Shown here: piece after piece, positions 12,677 to 21,078 of the stretch | Layout: each line of letters starts with the position of its first letter | How positions within the stretch are numbered: position 1 is the stretch's first letter | IMG/VR virus record: IMGVR_UViG_3300017613_000880 | Location: 1-30,226 of that record | DNA length: 30,226 bases | Origin: a virus | Reading direction: 5' to 3' (one strand) | Program-made: the position numbers and the translations under genes | Notes under the pieces: generated by a model | The model's database searches: none | What the model was told of the DNA's origin: nothing | Seen by the model: the letters and a program-made list of their open reading frames with translations, nothing else

Positions 12677-14848
12677 ATGGCTAGAAAGATGCCCGTAGGC
12701 ACAATTAGGCAATGGAGTAGTGGGGCTGTAATTAAGGCGCACGAAAATTCACAATTCGGAAACGGGTGGGTTCCATTATCTACGTCTACAGCATTAGAGA
12801 ATATAGGTCACGCTTGTGATAGAGCTGCTAATTCTATGATACACAAGAAACTTCCAATTAACGGGGAGAAATTCTTAGACCATGAAATATCAGATTTCGA
12901 AAGAAAAGATGGACAGAAGCATGGTAAGTATACACCAAATGACTTTAAGAAGTATACTATGGGGCAGTACTCTTTTAGAGAAGAGTTCAGTAGAAGATTC
13001 ATGAAGCCTAAATTAGATGCTTGGGCTAAGATAGATGAAGAGCTAGATGATGCTAATAGAAGGAAAGGTGAAGAGCAAGGATTATCTTGGGAAGAGATAA
13101 ACAAATCAGTGCTCCTAACCTCAAGTGAGATAAAAGAGATAAAAGCTCGTGTCAGAGCTAATATGGTCTATGACCCTGATTATTTTACAACGAAAGAGGC
13201 TAAAGAACTCCATGACATTGTAATGAGGACTAAAAAGCAGCTAGATAGAGGATTGGATTTTGAAGGAGATGAGAAGAAGGCTTATGATAAAGCACTCAAG
13301 ATAGCTAACAGTATCCCAGAATCATATGACCAAGTTCCTGTAAAAAAGGAATTGATAAGACAAACAATGGATGATATGAATGAAGCGTTCGCAGATAATT
13401 GGGGCGTAAGAACATCATTCAAGACATACTTAGAAGACAAATACAGCGAATACTTTCAGAAGTACAAAAAACAAATATTCATAGATGAGGGTGCTAGGCA
13501 AGAGAAACTGTTCGGTGTTACAATAGATGAAGATGCTTCAACATTCTATCCTAAGCTAAGTAGCAGAATGGGTAGTATGTCAGTAGAGCAACAACAAAAG
13601 GAATTACCCTTTGAGGAATTAATTGAATTAAGATTCGAAGCATTATACTCAAAGCAAGTAAAGGGTGAATGGACAGGTGCATTAATACCCGCACTTGAGA
13701 AGATAGAGAAAGCAATAAACTTCCTACCAGAAGGTCATTGTTTATCAAATGACAACCTAAGACAAATCACACAACAAGATTATGATGGAGGTTCTCATGG
13801 TGGATATGCATGGTATAGTCCAAGTACTAAGAGAATTAATTTATCTTCAGAGGCTGCTAGTGAAGCCAATGTATGGGGTAGAGTAGGGGAATTTAATGAA
13901 TTCGAATCTACACTATATCATGAAATAGGTCACTCAGTAAGTCAAAAGCTAGGGAGAGCCAATTCATTAAAGTACAAGTATTTTGTAAAAGAATGTGGTT
14001 GGTCATATTCACAGCAAGCAGCAAAAGAAGAAAACGGTTTTGTAGCTACAGGAGACCAAAAAGATGTCGTGAGGGAAGGTAGTAGACAACACATACCTTT
14101 ACTAACACAATATGCACATAAATCTCCAGAAGAAGCTTTTGCTGAATATTACAGTCTATATGCAACAAACAAAGAAGCAATAGATAAATGGTTAAAGACA
14201 GGAGATGAAAGACCTTTACATAAAAAGGAATATTTTGGAATGACCAATATGTTCGGTGGAAAGGAAACAGTTGGTTCAACAATACCAGATAGAACATCTA
14301 TTGACCCAGAAACAAGAGAGAGAGTAGAGAAAGCTGCAGGTGATAGTAACTTAGATGTAGATAAACACATTACAATGGATGTGATTAATCCTTGGCATTC
14401 GAAAGTATCTGATTATGATAAACCTAATTTCTCTGCATACCACAAAGTAAGGCATAGAAAGAATTGGGGGTTAGAGAAAATGCCTCCAGTAATAGCAGTA
14501 GGTCATAGTGGAAAATATGAGATAATAGATGGGGCCAATAGAAGGGAACAGGCTAAGATGAACAAATTCATGTTACCCTCTATCGTAGTATCTAAGGAAT
14601 TACATAACCAATTAACCATGAAGGGTCTTGGCAATGAAGAGATAATTAATTATGCATACAGCATGCATAAGAACTCAAGAGTGCCTAAACCCGCAGAAAA
14701 GCCAATAAAAATACAAGGTCTTGACTATAGAGGTCAGGTGATTTCAACAAAGGATATTAAGAAGAGTGAACAGATATTCCGAAGAATGAGAGGAATTTAT
14801 AACTCACCAGAGCTTCAGAAAGCATTAGAAGTTGTATCTTTAGGGTAA
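12677..14848 (+). CDS. Zinc metalloprotease with N-terminal tag and ParB-like C-terminal domain (723 aa)
   Basis: The first 36 residues carry a divergent beta tag (VGTIRQWSSGAVIK and GNGWVPL). Residues about 60-300 are helical. The protease core has H415-E-I-G-H419 in STLYHEIGHSVSQ and a second acidic helix EEAFAEYYSLY, with E490 or E486 as the likely third zinc ligand, so a gluzincin-like enzyme. Residues 602-640 (MPPVIAVGHSGKYEIIDGANR, then VV) match the nucleotide-binding fold of ParB/sulfiredoxin-like proteins, with the D-G-x-N-R motif at 618-622. Protease and ParB-like domains in one chain are not a combination I know as a named family. Likely targets: head proteins, or host proteins if the enzyme is injected. 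Start 12677 is one base after the preceding stop. Confidence 0.85.
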   Translation: MARKMPVGTIRQWSSGAVIKAHENSQFGNGWVPLSTSTALENIGHACDRAANSMIHKKLPINGEKFLDHEISDFERKDGQKHGKYTPNDFKKYTMGQYSFREEFSRRFMKPKLDAWAKIDEELDDANRRKGEEQGLSWEEINKSVLLTSSEIKEIKARVRANMVYDPDYFTTKEAKELHDIVMRTKKQLDRGLDFEGDEKKAYDKALKIANSIPESYDQVPVKKELIRQTMDDMNEAFADNWGVRTSFKTYLEDKYSEYFQKYKKQIFIDEGARQEKLFGVTIDEDASTFYPKLSSRMGSMSVEQQQKELPFEELIELRFEALYSKQVKGEWTGALIPALEKIEKAINFLPEGHCLSNDNLRQITQQDYDGGSHGGYAWYSPSTKRINLSSEAASEANVWGRVGEFNEFESTLYHEIGHSVSQKLGRANSLKYKYFVKECGWSYSQQAAKEENGFVATGDQKDVVREGSRQHIPLLTQYAHKSPEEAFAEYYSLYATNKEAIDKWLKTGDERPLHKKEYFGMTNMFGGKETVGSTIPDRTSIDPETRERVEKAAGDSNLDVDKHITMDVINPWHSKVSDYDKPNFSAYHKVRHRKNWGLEKMPPVIAVGHSGKYEIIDGANRREQAKMNKFMLPSIVVSKELHNQLTMKGLGNEEIINYAYSMHKNSRVPKPAEKPIKIQGLDYRGQVISTKDIKKSEQIFRRMRGIYNSPELQKALEVVSLG

Positions 14849-15108
14849 TGAATGAACCAAATTCAATAGAATTTCCATTATTCTCAGCAACTCAAAACGA
14901 GAAAGGTGAGTGGATTTATAAGTCTAAACCTATAGAACCAAAGAAGAAGGATGGTCGATTAAAGAAAAGATACAAGGACTTACCAAGAGTAAAGGCTATT
15001 TACGAGGTAGAGGCAGCATTCAGCGAATCATATAAGAAGGAAGTATTAGATTCATCCATGAAGGAGATAAATGATAAACTAATCGAATTTTCACGTGCTA
15101 GAGGCTAA
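14848..15108 (+). CDS. Small basic protein, function unknown (86 aa)
   Basis: It starts on the stop codon of the protease gene (TAATG) and overlaps the next gene by 14 nt. The N-terminus has a short strand-like stretch (IEFPLFSATQNEKGEWIYKS), then a basic segment KKKDGRLKKRYKD and a C-terminal helix. Such small proteins often accompany minor head genes. No domain can be assigned. Confidence 0.65.
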   Translation: MNEPNSIEFPLFSATQNEKGEWIYKSKPIEPKKKDGRLKKRYKDLPRVKAIYEVEAAFSESYKKEVLDSSMKEINDKLIEFSRARG

Positions 15109-16021
15109 ACAAATATTAGAGCTACTTTCTATTATAGAAAAGAACGGGATTGTCTTTATAGCAAAGAATCTCGGACCAAACTATTTAACAGAGCTAGAAT
15201 TAGAGAGATTAGGTAGGATGGGGATTAACCCAAGCAACTTATATCTTCCAGAGAAAGACTTTATACTACAACAATTCTATTTAGGGCTCATATCAGATGC
15301 TATGGGTAAGGATGTTCAGAAAGTAACATTTCAAGATATCAAGGAACATCTAAAAGCAGGTAAGTATAGACCAACAACTTTTAGAGAGAAAGCAACCATT
15401 GAATCAATAAGAAAACAATTCCTAGGGGATATTAGGGGTGCTAATGGAAAGGTATTTGCTAATGTTAATGGAATAATCAATCAAAATGAAGTTCGTAATA
15501 GAGCAGCATATGAGAAAGTAATAAGAGATGAAGTTGAAGCTGGTACTATTAAGAAGAAAACAAATAGACAAATAGCTAGTGATATTCATCATAAGACAGG
15601 TGATTGGTCAAGAGACTTTGATAAGATAGTTGAATACATAGGACACCAAGCATTCGATGAGGGAAGAGCTGCGTTGTATGAGAAGCAAGATGGAGAAGGG
15701 GCACAAGTATATAAAGATGTTTATGCAGGCGCATGTAAGCACTGTGTCAGATTATATCTAACAGGTGGAGTAGGAAGCAGACCTCTTGTATTTAAGTTAA
15801 GTGAATTAAGAGCGAACGGAACCAATATAGGAAGAAGAGTTGCAGAGCTAAAACCAGTAGTGGGGTCAACACACCCATATTGCAGATGCACCCTAAATAG
15901 ACTAGAGAAAGGAATGGTTTGGGATGTGGAGCAAGGAAAGTTTATCAGAAATAAAGAGATTAAAATCGTAGGAAGGAAGCCTGTCAAAATAACTTTTAAC
16001 AATAAAGAGTATAACGTATAG
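15095..16021 (+). CDS. MuF-like minor head (head morphogenesis) protein (308 aa)
   Basis: The protein has the features of the Mu gpF / SPP1 gp7 family of minor head proteins: a helical N-terminal two thirds, then a C-terminal metal-site-like domain with C214/C217 in GACKHC and H260, C263, C265 in STHPYCRC, with VYKDVYAG and ELKPVVGSTHPYCRCTL around them. Such proteins sit with the portal, are few per virion, and may be ejected with the DNA. The start is a GTG at 15095, overlapping the previous gene by 14 nt; no upstream ATG is available in this frame. Unlike many MuF proteins it has no extra C-terminal toxin domain, ending about 40 residues after the cysteines. Confidence 0.85.
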   Translation: MLEAKQILELLSIIEKNGIVFIAKNLGPNYLTELELERLGRMGINPSNLYLPEKDFILQQFYLGLISDAMGKDVQKVTFQDIKEHLKAGKYRPTTFREKATIESIRKQFLGDIRGANGKVFANVNGIINQNEVRNRAAYEKVIRDEVEAGTIKKKTNRQIASDIHHKTGDWSRDFDKIVEYIGHQAFDEGRAALYEKQDGEGAQVYKDVYAGACKHCVRLYLTGGVGSRPLVFKLSELRANGTNIGRRVAELKPVVGSTHPYCRCTLNRLEKGMVWDVEQGKFIRNKEIKIVGRKPVKITFNNKEYNV

Positions 16022-16031
16022 ATTTTTTCCT

Positions 16032-16039
16032 TATTTTTA
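16032..16039 (+). promoter_or_regulatory. Promoter-like box TATTTTTA
   Basis: TATTTTTA lies 33 nt before ATG 16073 in a 51-nt gap. It is identical to the boxes at 3973 and 10938 but has no palindrome upstream and no obvious -33 element. Confidence 0.45.
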
Positions 16040-16072
16040 TAACCTTAAAAATTGGGTTTTTAAAGAAAAATT

Positions 16073-16564
16073 ATGAGCACCATACAAGAAGATATCGCGA
16101 AAGCGAAAGAAATATTGAGAGATGAGGCAGCAGAAGGTGTTTCTTCAGCCGCGCTAGATTACCTTTTTAACTTAATTGAGAGTGTGGCAGGGGCGAGTAG
16201 GCCAAAAAGATATTTAATGATTATGTCACAGACAGGAACAGATGCTCCAGTGGTCACAAGAGATATTGATAACACAATAGGAGATATAGTATGGACCTAT
16301 CTTGGTGTGCCTGGGTATTTTACAGGAACATTAGCAGGAGCCTTTCCAGAGGGAACTACTTTTGGAGCCGCCTCTATAGGGCAGAAGAAAGGTGCAGGAG
16401 GTATGACACTAGTTGAGATAACAAGATTGGACGATGATTCTGTTTTAATGGTTACATCTGAATTGTTGGCTGCTACCGGAAATGCAGGTTCATCTATAGC
16501 ACCAACAGCAGCCAATGGGATATTAGCAGTGCAGGCTGTAGAGATTTCAGTGGGTCAGCGTTAG
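16073..16564 (+). CDS. Beta-rich virion appendage-like protein (163 aa)
   Basis: An N-terminal helix (residues 5-40) is followed by a beta-rich domain with YLMIMSQTGTDAPVVTRDID, then NTIGDIVWTYLGVPGYFTGT and a repeated G/T-rich pattern. I associate the motif SQTGTDAPV..NTIGDIVW with small fibre or decoration domains encoded in flavobacterial phages, where the helix anchors and the beta domain is exposed. First gene after the box at 16032. It could be a head fibre or capsid decoration. Precise role unknown. Confidence 0.65.
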   Translation: MSTIQEDIAKAKEILRDEAAEGVSSAALDYLFNLIESVAGASRPKRYLMIMSQTGTDAPVVTRDIDNTIGDIVWTYLGVPGYFTGTLAGAFPEGTTFGAASIGQKKGAGGMTLVEITRLDDDSVLMVTSELLAATGNAGSSIAPTAANGILAVQAVEISVGQR

Positions 16565-16601
16565 AAGCAAAAGATAATTGGTATAATATAAAACAAATAA
16601 G

Positions 16602-16913
16602 ATGAAAGACGTAAGATTTTACGGAGTAGTAGGGACAACAGATGTAGATATTACATTTAGAACAGATGCTATCTCTCAAGACGATGAGAACTTCAACGTT
16701 ACACAAGTAACGGTAGGAGATGAATTCCAAACAACTGATAAGTCAGATGCTGACCACGTAGCGTTGTTTAATGACATTAAAGAGGTAAACCATACCTTAA
16801 CTGATATGAAGAACTTAGCTTCTACTATCGGATGTGCATTAAGTATCTCTGATAGTGATGGTGAAAACTTAACTGTATTAAGAGCAGAGCTAGATTCTTC
16901 AGATAGTATTTAA
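16602..16913 (+). CDS. Small acidic phage protein, function unknown (103 aa)
   Basis: The N-terminal half is beta-like (VRFYGVVGTTDVDITFRTDA and FNVTQVTVGDEFQ), the C-terminal half helical with VALFNDIKEVNHTLTDMKNL. It is acidic, 37 nt from its upstream neighbour and 11 nt from the methyltransferase gene. Its size and composition resemble decoration proteins, but there is no diagnostic motif. Confidence 0.6.
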   Translation: MKDVRFYGVVGTTDVDITFRTDAISQDDENFNVTQVTVGDEFQTTDKSDADHVALFNDIKEVNHTLTDMKNLASTIGCALSISDSDGENLTVLRAELDSSDSI

Positions 16914-16924
16914 AATATTTTTTT

Positions 16925-17500
16925 ATGAAAAGATGGGATATAATTAACCATTTTATAGAAAAGTATAATTACAGTACTTATTTAGAAATCGGTTGTCAGA
17001 AAGACATTGCCTTCAAGAAGGTAAAAATAGCAAATAGAATTGGGGTAGACCCCGAACAAGGAGGAACTCATCGCATGACTAGTGATGAGTTCTTTTCTAT
17101 GAATAAAGAAACGTTCGATATAATCTTTGTGGATGGCCTTCATCATGCAGACCAAGTACAGAGAGATATTGAAAATTCATTACTAGTATTAAATGAAGGT
17201 GGAACAATTGTAGTACATGATTGTAATCCAACCTCAGAAGATATGCAAAGGGTTCCTAGAATAACAAAGGAATGGACAGGTAATGGATGGATAGGTTGGG
17301 TAGCATTACGTATGACTAGACCTGATTTAGACATGAAAGTAGTTAATACTGATTATGGATGTGGTGTAATTAGGGTCGGAAAACAAAAAGTATTGGAAGT
17401 AGGATGTGCTCCATGTACTAAAAAGTACAAGAGTTTCGCTGCAAACAAAAGGACCTGGTTGCCACTTATTGAAGTAAAAGACTTCACTAAGTTTTACTAG
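16925..17500 (+). CDS. SAM-dependent methyltransferase, class I (191 aa)
   Basis: The Rossmann-like fold is visible: motif I YLEIGCQ at residues 19-25, an acidic residue after the next strand in IGVDPEQGG, and IIFVDGLHHADQVQRDI followed by LLVLNEGGTIVVHDCNP, which are the motifs of the Methyltransf_24-like group. These enzymes commonly methylate sugars in surface polysaccharides or glycans. It opens a run of six sugar-related genes (16925-21077), so O- or N-methylation of a glycan is the most likely job. Confidence 0.85.
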   Translation: MKRWDIINHFIEKYNYSTYLEIGCQKDIAFKKVKIANRIGVDPEQGGTHRMTSDEFFSMNKETFDIIFVDGLHHADQVQRDIENSLLVLNEGGTIVVHDCNPTSEDMQRVPRITKEWTGNGWIGWVALRMTRPDLDMKVVNTDYGCGVIRVGKQKVLEVGCAPCTKKYKSFAANKRTWLPLIEVKDFTKFY

Positions 17501-17503
17501 GAA

Positions 17504-18286
17504 ATGAAAACAATTGTTTATACAGCCAATATAGGTAACTACGACCACATTGATATGCCTGCTTTCAGGTCACTCAATCCCGATGTAGAATTTATCTTAT
17601 TTACAACAGACTTAAAATACAAGTCAGATGATTGGACTGTAAAGTATGTTGTAGACCCAAAGCTTATAAACGAAGATAATCAGAGAGTAGCAAGATACTT
17701 CAAACTACAACCACATAAAGTACTACCGCCTCATGATGTTAGTATATGGTTCGACAGCTGCTTGTCATTAAAGATAAAGAGCTACAAGAAATTCCTTAAA
17801 GAAAACCTTATAGACAGAGATTTAGAGATGGTGTCATACAAGCACCCTCTAAGGAACTGTTCATATGTAGAAGCAACTGTTTGTATGAGTATGGGGTTAG
17901 ATAATGGAATAAGAATCAAAAGGCACATGGAATCATATAGGAAGCAACGTTTTCCTAAAAACTTCGGTTTGTTCGATACTGGATTAGTAGTAAGAGTAAA
18001 TACGCCAAAAATGGTGGAGTTTAATGATTTGTGGTATACAGAGCTGAAAGCTAAGAGTAAAAGGGACCAACTATCACACCCATATGCAGTATGGAAAACA
18101 GGTATAAGGATAGCATCATTTCTAAAGGGAAGTAAAAAGGGGGCATCTCCTTATCTAAAAAAGAGAAAGCATCGAACAGGAAGAATAAGGATAGGTGGTG
18201 CACTCCAAACATCAAAACCCAAAAGAACAGAGGCTCAAGATGCTCTAAATAGAAAATTAGCATTTAAAAGGAGGATGAGAAGATGA
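17504..18286 (+). CDS. DUF616-type glycosyltransferase with basic tail (260 aa)
   Basis: It shows the GT-A-like motifs of DUF616 glycosyltransferases: an N-terminal strand IVYTANIGNYD, R-x-A-R-Y-F-K-L-Q-P-H-K-V-L-P at 61-75, the acidic SIWFDSCLSL at 80-89 standing in for the DxD motif, and later FGLFDTGLVVR and SKRDQLSHPYAVW. These transfer a sugar from a nucleotide donor to a glycan. The last 45 residues (SPYLKKRKHRTGRIRIGG to FKRRMRR) are strongly basic and not part of the usual domain. The start is 3 nt after the methyltransferase stop; the stop overlaps the next start (ATGA). Confidence 0.8.
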   Translation: MKTIVYTANIGNYDHIDMPAFRSLNPDVEFILFTTDLKYKSDDWTVKYVVDPKLINEDNQRVARYFKLQPHKVLPPHDVSIWFDSCLSLKIKSYKKFLKENLIDRDLEMVSYKHPLRNCSYVEATVCMSMGLDNGIRIKRHMESYRKQRFPKNFGLFDTGLVVRVNTPKMVEFNDLWYTELKAKSKRDQLSHPYAVWKTGIRIASFLKGSKKGASPYLKKRKHRTGRIRIGGALQTSKPKRTEAQDALNRKLAFKRRMRR

Positions 18287-19140
18287 AATTAGCAATAGCA
18301 ACAAGTAAAAAGAAATCAAAATACGGACCAATAGCTGATGCACTTCAGAAATCAGGTGTAGTGGATATAGTGTCTTTAGCAGACCAATCAAACTTCCACG
18401 AATACGACCACATCATTGTATTTTACAATAAGGTGCCAGAGATAGTGAATAGACCGAAAGGGAAGATAGCTTGGTGGATGAATGATTTAAGAAAACCAAC
18501 AGACCTACTGCCTTTGAAAGACTATAACTTCGATGATATCTTTATATGTCATAAAACATATGATAAAGAATACAAAGAGTTTTACAAAAAACCCCTACAC
18601 TATATGCCTCAATGTGGGCATGCAGCTCCTTTAGAGAAAGGGAGAAAGATTGAATGGGATATGGTTTTTCTGGGAAATGCGAAGAGCAACAGATATTATC
18701 ATAAGGACAGAGCACCGTTTATCGAGAAAGTAGGTAAGGCTGTTAGGTTAAAGAATATCACGGGAGAAGGCCAAACAAAAGACCAACACTGGATATATAA
18801 CCAATCAAAGTATAGTTTAGCAATGAGTTTCCCAATGATAGAGGGAACTTCAAATAGATTATACAATATTCTGTCATCTGGAGGGTTCTGTATAACTAAG
18901 TACTATCCGGGATTAGAAAAGCAATTTAGGCATGGGAAGCATTTAGTGTGGTTCCATAATGCAAAAGAGTGCATGGAATTAATAGAATACTACAACACTC
19001 ACGAAGAAGAAAGAAAGAAGATAGCGAAAGCAGGCCACGAACAATATCTAAAGAAACATACTGCAGCTCACAGGCTACACAATATGTTTGATATTATGAT
19101 GGGGAAAGAAACTGAATTTAGAGGATATATAAATGAGTGA
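18283..19140 (+). CDS. Glycosyltransferase, CgeB/GT-B-like (285 aa)
   Basis: The C-terminal half has the donor-site layout of the Glyco_trans_1_2 / CgeB group: WDMVFLGNAKSNRYYHKDR, YSLAMSFPMIEGTSNRLYNI with E at the donor ribose position, LSSGGFCITKYYPGLEKQF, then ECMELIEYYNTHEEERKKIA and a final HTAAHRLHNMF. The N-terminal half forms the acceptor domain, with DHIIVFYNKVPEIV. It probably adds a sugar to a glycan acceptor. It overlaps the flanking genes by 4 and 8 nt, so it is in the same operon as both methyltransferases. Confidence 0.8.
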   Translation: MKLAIATSKKKSKYGPIADALQKSGVVDIVSLADQSNFHEYDHIIVFYNKVPEIVNRPKGKIAWWMNDLRKPTDLLPLKDYNFDDIFICHKTYDKEYKEFYKKPLHYMPQCGHAAPLEKGRKIEWDMVFLGNAKSNRYYHKDRAPFIEKVGKAVRLKNITGEGQTKDQHWIYNQSKYSLAMSFPMIEGTSNRLYNILSSGGFCITKYYPGLEKQFRHGKHLVWFHNAKECMELIEYYNTHEEERKKIAKAGHEQYLKKHTAAHRLHNMFDIMMGKETEFRGYINE

Positions 19141-19627
19141 TTATCTATATGGAAATGTAATGAAGCAACTAGGGAAGAGAGAAAAGATTCTTCAGCTAGG
19201 ATGTGGCGTAGGTAGCCTAGGTAAGCTTATGCTGTATAGTAATTACAATTATGTGAGAGGTGTAGATGTAGCAGATAGGGTTATTGCATCAGCAAAAGCA
19301 AGTATGCCGACCAGACATAAAGATAAGTTCATACAAGGATATTTTGATGATGACCATGTATATGATGTAGAATACGATGCTGTAATATGTGTAGAGGTAT
19401 TTGATTATGCAGATTGCGACATACCCATATTGGATTGTATCAAGAAAGGTGCTAAAGTATTATTCACAGTACCAGGTCATCCAAATGAAGCTCATCCTAG
19501 ATGGTTTAAGGATGAAAAAGAAATTAAATCGAGATTCAGGAAATCTGTAAGTATTAAAAGCATAACACCTTTAGTCTTCAACGACGACTATTGTAAAACA
19601 TATTTAGTTAACTGTATAAAGAAATAA
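19133..19627 (+). CDS. SAM-dependent methyltransferase, second (164 aa)
   Basis: Motif I is LQLGCGVGSLG at residues 20-30, followed by VRGVDVADRVIASAKAS and the motif YDAVICVEVFDYADCDI, which define a class I methyltransferase. It is short and has no target-recognition domain of DNA methyltransferases. The neighbours suggest a small-molecule or sugar target. It overlaps the upstream glycosyltransferase by 8 nt and is followed by the scar of two deleted genes. Confidence 0.8.
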   Translation: MSDYLYGNVMKQLGKREKILQLGCGVGSLGKLMLYSNYNYVRGVDVADRVIASAKASMPTRHKDKFIQGYFDDDHVYDVEYDAVICVEVFDYADCDIPILDCIKKGAKVLFTVPGHPNEAHPRWFKDEKEIKSRFRKSVSIKSITPLVFNDDYCKTYLVNCIKK

Positions 19628-19628
19628 C

Positions 19629-19739
19629 ATGATTGAAGTAACTGTAGCTCTTCCACCATATAAAGCAAAAGACATAGCCCGACTATGCCCAGAGAGTTTT
19701 TGTAATCAAGTAGATGTTAATTTCGAATGGGAGCTGTAG
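19629..19739 (+). pseudogene. Remnant: N-terminus of a family 2 glycosyltransferase
   Basis: Thirty-six codons from ATG 19629 to TAG 19737-19739 encode VTVALPPYKAKDIARLCPES, then NQVDVNFEWEL, which is the first strand, helix and second strand of a GT2 glycosyltransferase (compare TVxIPxYNAKDxxWLxLESLxNQ). The rest of the enzyme is missing. At its end the DNA passes directly into the tail of a different gene in another frame, so a deletion has joined two genes. Confidence 0.75.
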
Positions 19740-19789
19740 TAAAAGATGTAGAAGATGGAAAAACTATTTACGGTAATCCAGCAAAATAA
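19727..19789 (+). pseudogene. Remnant: C-terminus of a hexapeptide-repeat acyltransferase
   Basis: In the frame +1 to the GT2 remnant, codons from 19730 to TAA 19787-19789 read GAVVKDVEDGKTIYGNPAK. This is the characteristic end of left-handed-beta-helix sugar acetyltransferases (GAVVTKDVPDGxxVVGNPAK). The in-frame ATG at 19727 is accidental. Only the tail survives; the join with the GT2 remnant lies around 19725-19732. Confidence 0.75.
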
Positions 19790-19794
19790 ATAAA

Positions 19795-20343
19795 ATGAAG
19801 ATACCAAGATTACACTTCGTGACACCATATTCCTTTGATAAAAACTTAGGGAAGGCTTATAACGACGAATTTGAGAAAGTAAAAGATGATGATGATTGGG
19901 TTGTACTAATGGATGGTGACTCTCATTTCTTCACAGACTTTGGTCAACAAATAAGAAACCACATAATAGCAAGACCAAATACAGGAATGTTTACTTGTAT
20001 TACAAATAGAGTGGGTAACAAGCAACAATGCTATAAGGGGATGATTAGTGAGAACTCAGATTACCTATATCATGCCAAGTTAGCTAAAGCAGTGGCTAAA
20101 ACAAGTAAGGGGAAAGTTAAACCTTCTACTAGAGTCATATCTGGATTGTTGATGGTAGTTCAGAAAAAGACCTGGAGAGCTGTGGGTGGGTTCCATGAAA
20201 AGGGTATACTGAAGGTAGATAATATTTTTAGCAGGGAGCTATTAAAAAGAAACATACCTATCAATATCATGATGGATGTGTACATGATTCATTATTACAG
20301 ATTCCTAGAAGGAGGGAAATCATTTAGAAAACACTTACAATGA
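19795..20343 (+). CDS. GT-A glycosyltransferase, short phage type (182 aa)
   Basis: The protein has DWVVLMDGDSHFF with the metal-binding DGD at residues 40-42, a TNR motif (ITNRVGNKQQ), and the acceptor-side segment SGLLMVVQKKTWRAVGGF followed by VDNIFSRELLKR and DVYMIHYYRF. These match small single-domain GT-A enzymes of phages of about 180-200 aa, so it appears complete despite its size. It begins just after the deletion scar and overlaps the next start by 4 nt. Confidence 0.8.
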   Translation: MKIPRLHFVTPYSFDKNLGKAYNDEFEKVKDDDDWVVLMDGDSHFFTDFGQQIRNHIIARPNTGMFTCITNRVGNKQQCYKGMISENSDYLYHAKLAKAVAKTSKGKVKPSTRVISGLLMVVQKKTWRAVGGFHEKGILKVDNIFSRELLKRNIPINIMMDVYMIHYYRFLEGGKSFRKHLQ

Positions 20344-21077
20344 AAGTAGATGTAGTATATAAAATAGGGTTAACGGCTGATTGGGGTGATTTCAATGAGC
20401 TAAGATATTCTTTGAGGTCAGTAGAACAGAACTTCAAGGATTTGGGAAAAATATATATCGTAGGACATAAACCGAACTGGGTTCAGAATGTTATTCATAT
20501 ACATGCAAAAGACCCATACAGAACAAATAAAGATGGTAACCTAATCAACAAAATGATTATGGCATCTGTTCATCCAGACATAACTCCTCAGTTTATTAAT
20601 ATATCAGATGACCAATATATGATAAATGAAGTAAGTGCGGAGGACATGAAATACCCACTTATTGACAATTCACATATTCAATTTGTTCCAGGTGCTAAGT
20701 TAAATAGATGGCAGCAAAGATTAAAAAGAACAGTAGAGGTGTTGAAAAAGAATGATTTTAATCACGACTGCTACGAATCACATGCTCCATACTTACTGGA
20801 TTCAAGCAATTATATGAAGACATTAATGCAGTACGATTATGGTGTCGACATAGGATATTGTGGTAACACCCTATATTTCAATTCTATACGAGCGAAAGGT
20901 AGAGTAAAAACCAATAGAGATTTAGTGAGAATACAGAAACCTATGACTCGAGATGCTATAATGAGTAAGCTCTCATACGCCAAATTCCTTAATCACACAA
21001 ACAAAGGGATGAACGATGATTTGGGTAAAATATTAAAAGAAAGATTCCCTAAACAGTCTAAGTATGAAACTTTTTAG
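20340..21077 (+). CDS. Stealth-like sugar-phosphate transferase (245 aa)
   Basis: It begins VDVVYKIGLTADWGDFNELRYSLRSVEQNF followed by KIYIVGH, matching the conserved regions 1 and 2 of Stealth proteins, which transfer hexose-1-phosphate to a polysaccharide. The motif FINISDDQYMI (SDD at 89-91) corresponds to the catalytic NDD. The later SHAPYLLDSSNYMKTL and KGMNDDLGKIL also fit. Such enzymes are rare in phages. It closes the sugar cassette; a promoter-like box follows its stop. Confidence 0.75.
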   Translation: MKVDVVYKIGLTADWGDFNELRYSLRSVEQNFKDLGKIYIVGHKPNWVQNVIHIHAKDPYRTNKDGNLINKMIMASVHPDITPQFINISDDQYMINEVSAEDMKYPLIDNSHIQFVPGAKLNRWQQRLKRTVEVLKKNDFNHDCYESHAPYLLDSSNYMKTLMQYDYGVDIGYCGNTLYFNSIRAKGRVKTNRDLVRIQKPMTRDAIMSKLSYAKFLNHTNKGMNDDLGKILKERFPKQSKYETF

Positions 21078-21078
21078 T

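Noticed and set aside
16000-16030. Possible terminator after the MuF-like gene
   Set aside because: A T-run follows the stop but the only stem (around TATAACGTATA) is short and AT-only, too weak to call.
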